DNA of 15,306 bases from UMGS1696 sp963643035. Lineage in GTDB: Bacteria; Bacillota; Clostridia; Oscillospirales; CAG-272. The translations under genes were made by a program, and so were the position numbers. The notes below the pieces were generated by a model that saw only the letters and a list, made by a program, of their open reading frames with translations, was not told where the DNA came from and made no database searches. How positions within the stretch are numbered: the stretch's first letter is position 1; each line of letters opens with the position of its first letter. Location of the stretch: positions 1-15,306 of the forward strand of contig CAVIKO010000046.1 of the NCBI GenBank assembly GCA_963643035.1, given 5' to 3'. Positions 15,112 through 15,306 of the stretch are shown here, piece after piece.

Positions 15112-15306
15112 AAGGCCATACCAACCGGGGAATTAGCGGCGTCCTGTACCTGAAATCCGCTATAGCAGGGGTGGATTCCCGGGACGAGGGCAGAACTTGT
15201 GAGGTCTTTGCTTCGTTGCGGACTGTGGTGACGAATGGGTCTTGTGCGATTAACGGCTGTGAACCATGTCAGGTGGGGAACCAAGCAGCATTAAGCAGTT
15301 CAGTTG
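15112..15306 (+). ncRNA. ffs: Signal recognition particle RNA, large Bacillota type (3' end outside window)
   Basis: This is the RNA core of the signal recognition particle, which with Ffh targets nascent membrane and secreted proteins. The 5' Alu-domain block is clear: GCGTCCTGTACCTGAAATCC (15139-15158) followed by GCTATAGCAGGG, matching the Bacillus scRNA and clostridial forms. Further on, GACGAATGGGTCTTGTGCG (15230-15248) and the S-domain signature GAACCATGTCAGGT (15261-15274), GGAA tetraloop (15277-15280) and AAGCAGCATTAAGC (15283-15296) follow in order. About 195 of an expected 265-275 bases are inside the window; the 3' strand of the long helix and the Alu closure are cut off. The mature 5' end is estimated by alignment from memory, and the primary transcript probably begins near 15084. 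The helix 8 closing pairs are unusual: GG/CC in place of CC/GG. Confidence 0.93.

Noticed and set aside
14682..15284. A 200-codon open frame on the minus strand across the SRP region
   Set aside because: It covers the SRP RNA gene and its promoter, and the product looks like antisense of a structured RNA, not a protein family.
1..15306. Mobile element, CRISPR array, tRNA or defence system
   Set aside because: I saw no transposase or integrase, no spaced repeats, no tRNA-like cloverleaf and no defence-gene families on either strand.

Overview
The window looks chromosomal and comes from a Gram-positive Bacillota, most likely a gut-type Clostridia (Oscillospirales-like). The signs are a phoH-ybeY-era-recO housekeeping cluster, MutS2, lipoproteins with signal peptidase II lipoboxes, and a signal recognition particle RNA of the large Bacillus/Clostridium type. 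All genes read on the + strand. The assignment to an order is inference.

Region 1 (1-647) holds the debris of yqfD, a sporulation gene that normally sits just before phoH. Recognisable YqfD-like peptide is spread over all three forward frames and broken by frameshifts and stop codons. This suggests a lineage that has lost, or is losing, the ability to sporulate.

Region 2 (632-6422) is a housekeeping run: phoH, ybeY, era, recO and mutS2. It serves ribosome maturation, rRNA processing, recombination repair and ribosome rescue or recombination control. Compared with Bacillus subtilis, the pgpH-type HD hydrolase gene, dgkA and cdd are absent from between these genes.

Region 3 (6423-14683) appears to be one transcription unit of about 8 kb. 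It starts at a strong extended -10 promoter (6598-6626) and ends at a Rho-independent terminator (14637-14683). Its first three genes are L-rhamnose catabolism: a TIM-barrel sugar isomerase/epimerase, L-rhamnulokinase (rhaB) and L-rhamnose isomerase (rhaA). Four further genes follow with tight spacing: a CapA-fold lipoprotein whose active-site motifs have all been replaced, an Amidase_3 cell-wall lipoprotein, an AEC-family transporter, and a double-SIS sugar-phosphate enzyme related to the isomerase half of GlmS. The aldolase rhaD, a rhamnose regulator and a recognisable rhamnose transporter are not in the window.

Region 4 (14684-15306) is a gene-poor stretch that may contain gene debris. It is followed by a second strong promoter and the first part of the SRP RNA gene, which runs off the window. 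The closing base pairs of the SRP RNA helix 8 tetraloop are swapped relative to the usual sequence, with both strands changed together.

I did not find a clearly new defence or mobile system. The most unusual items are the apparently catalytically dead CapA-like lipoprotein placed between rhamnose isomerase and a peptidoglycan amidase, the decayed yqfD, and the covariation in the SRP RNA.
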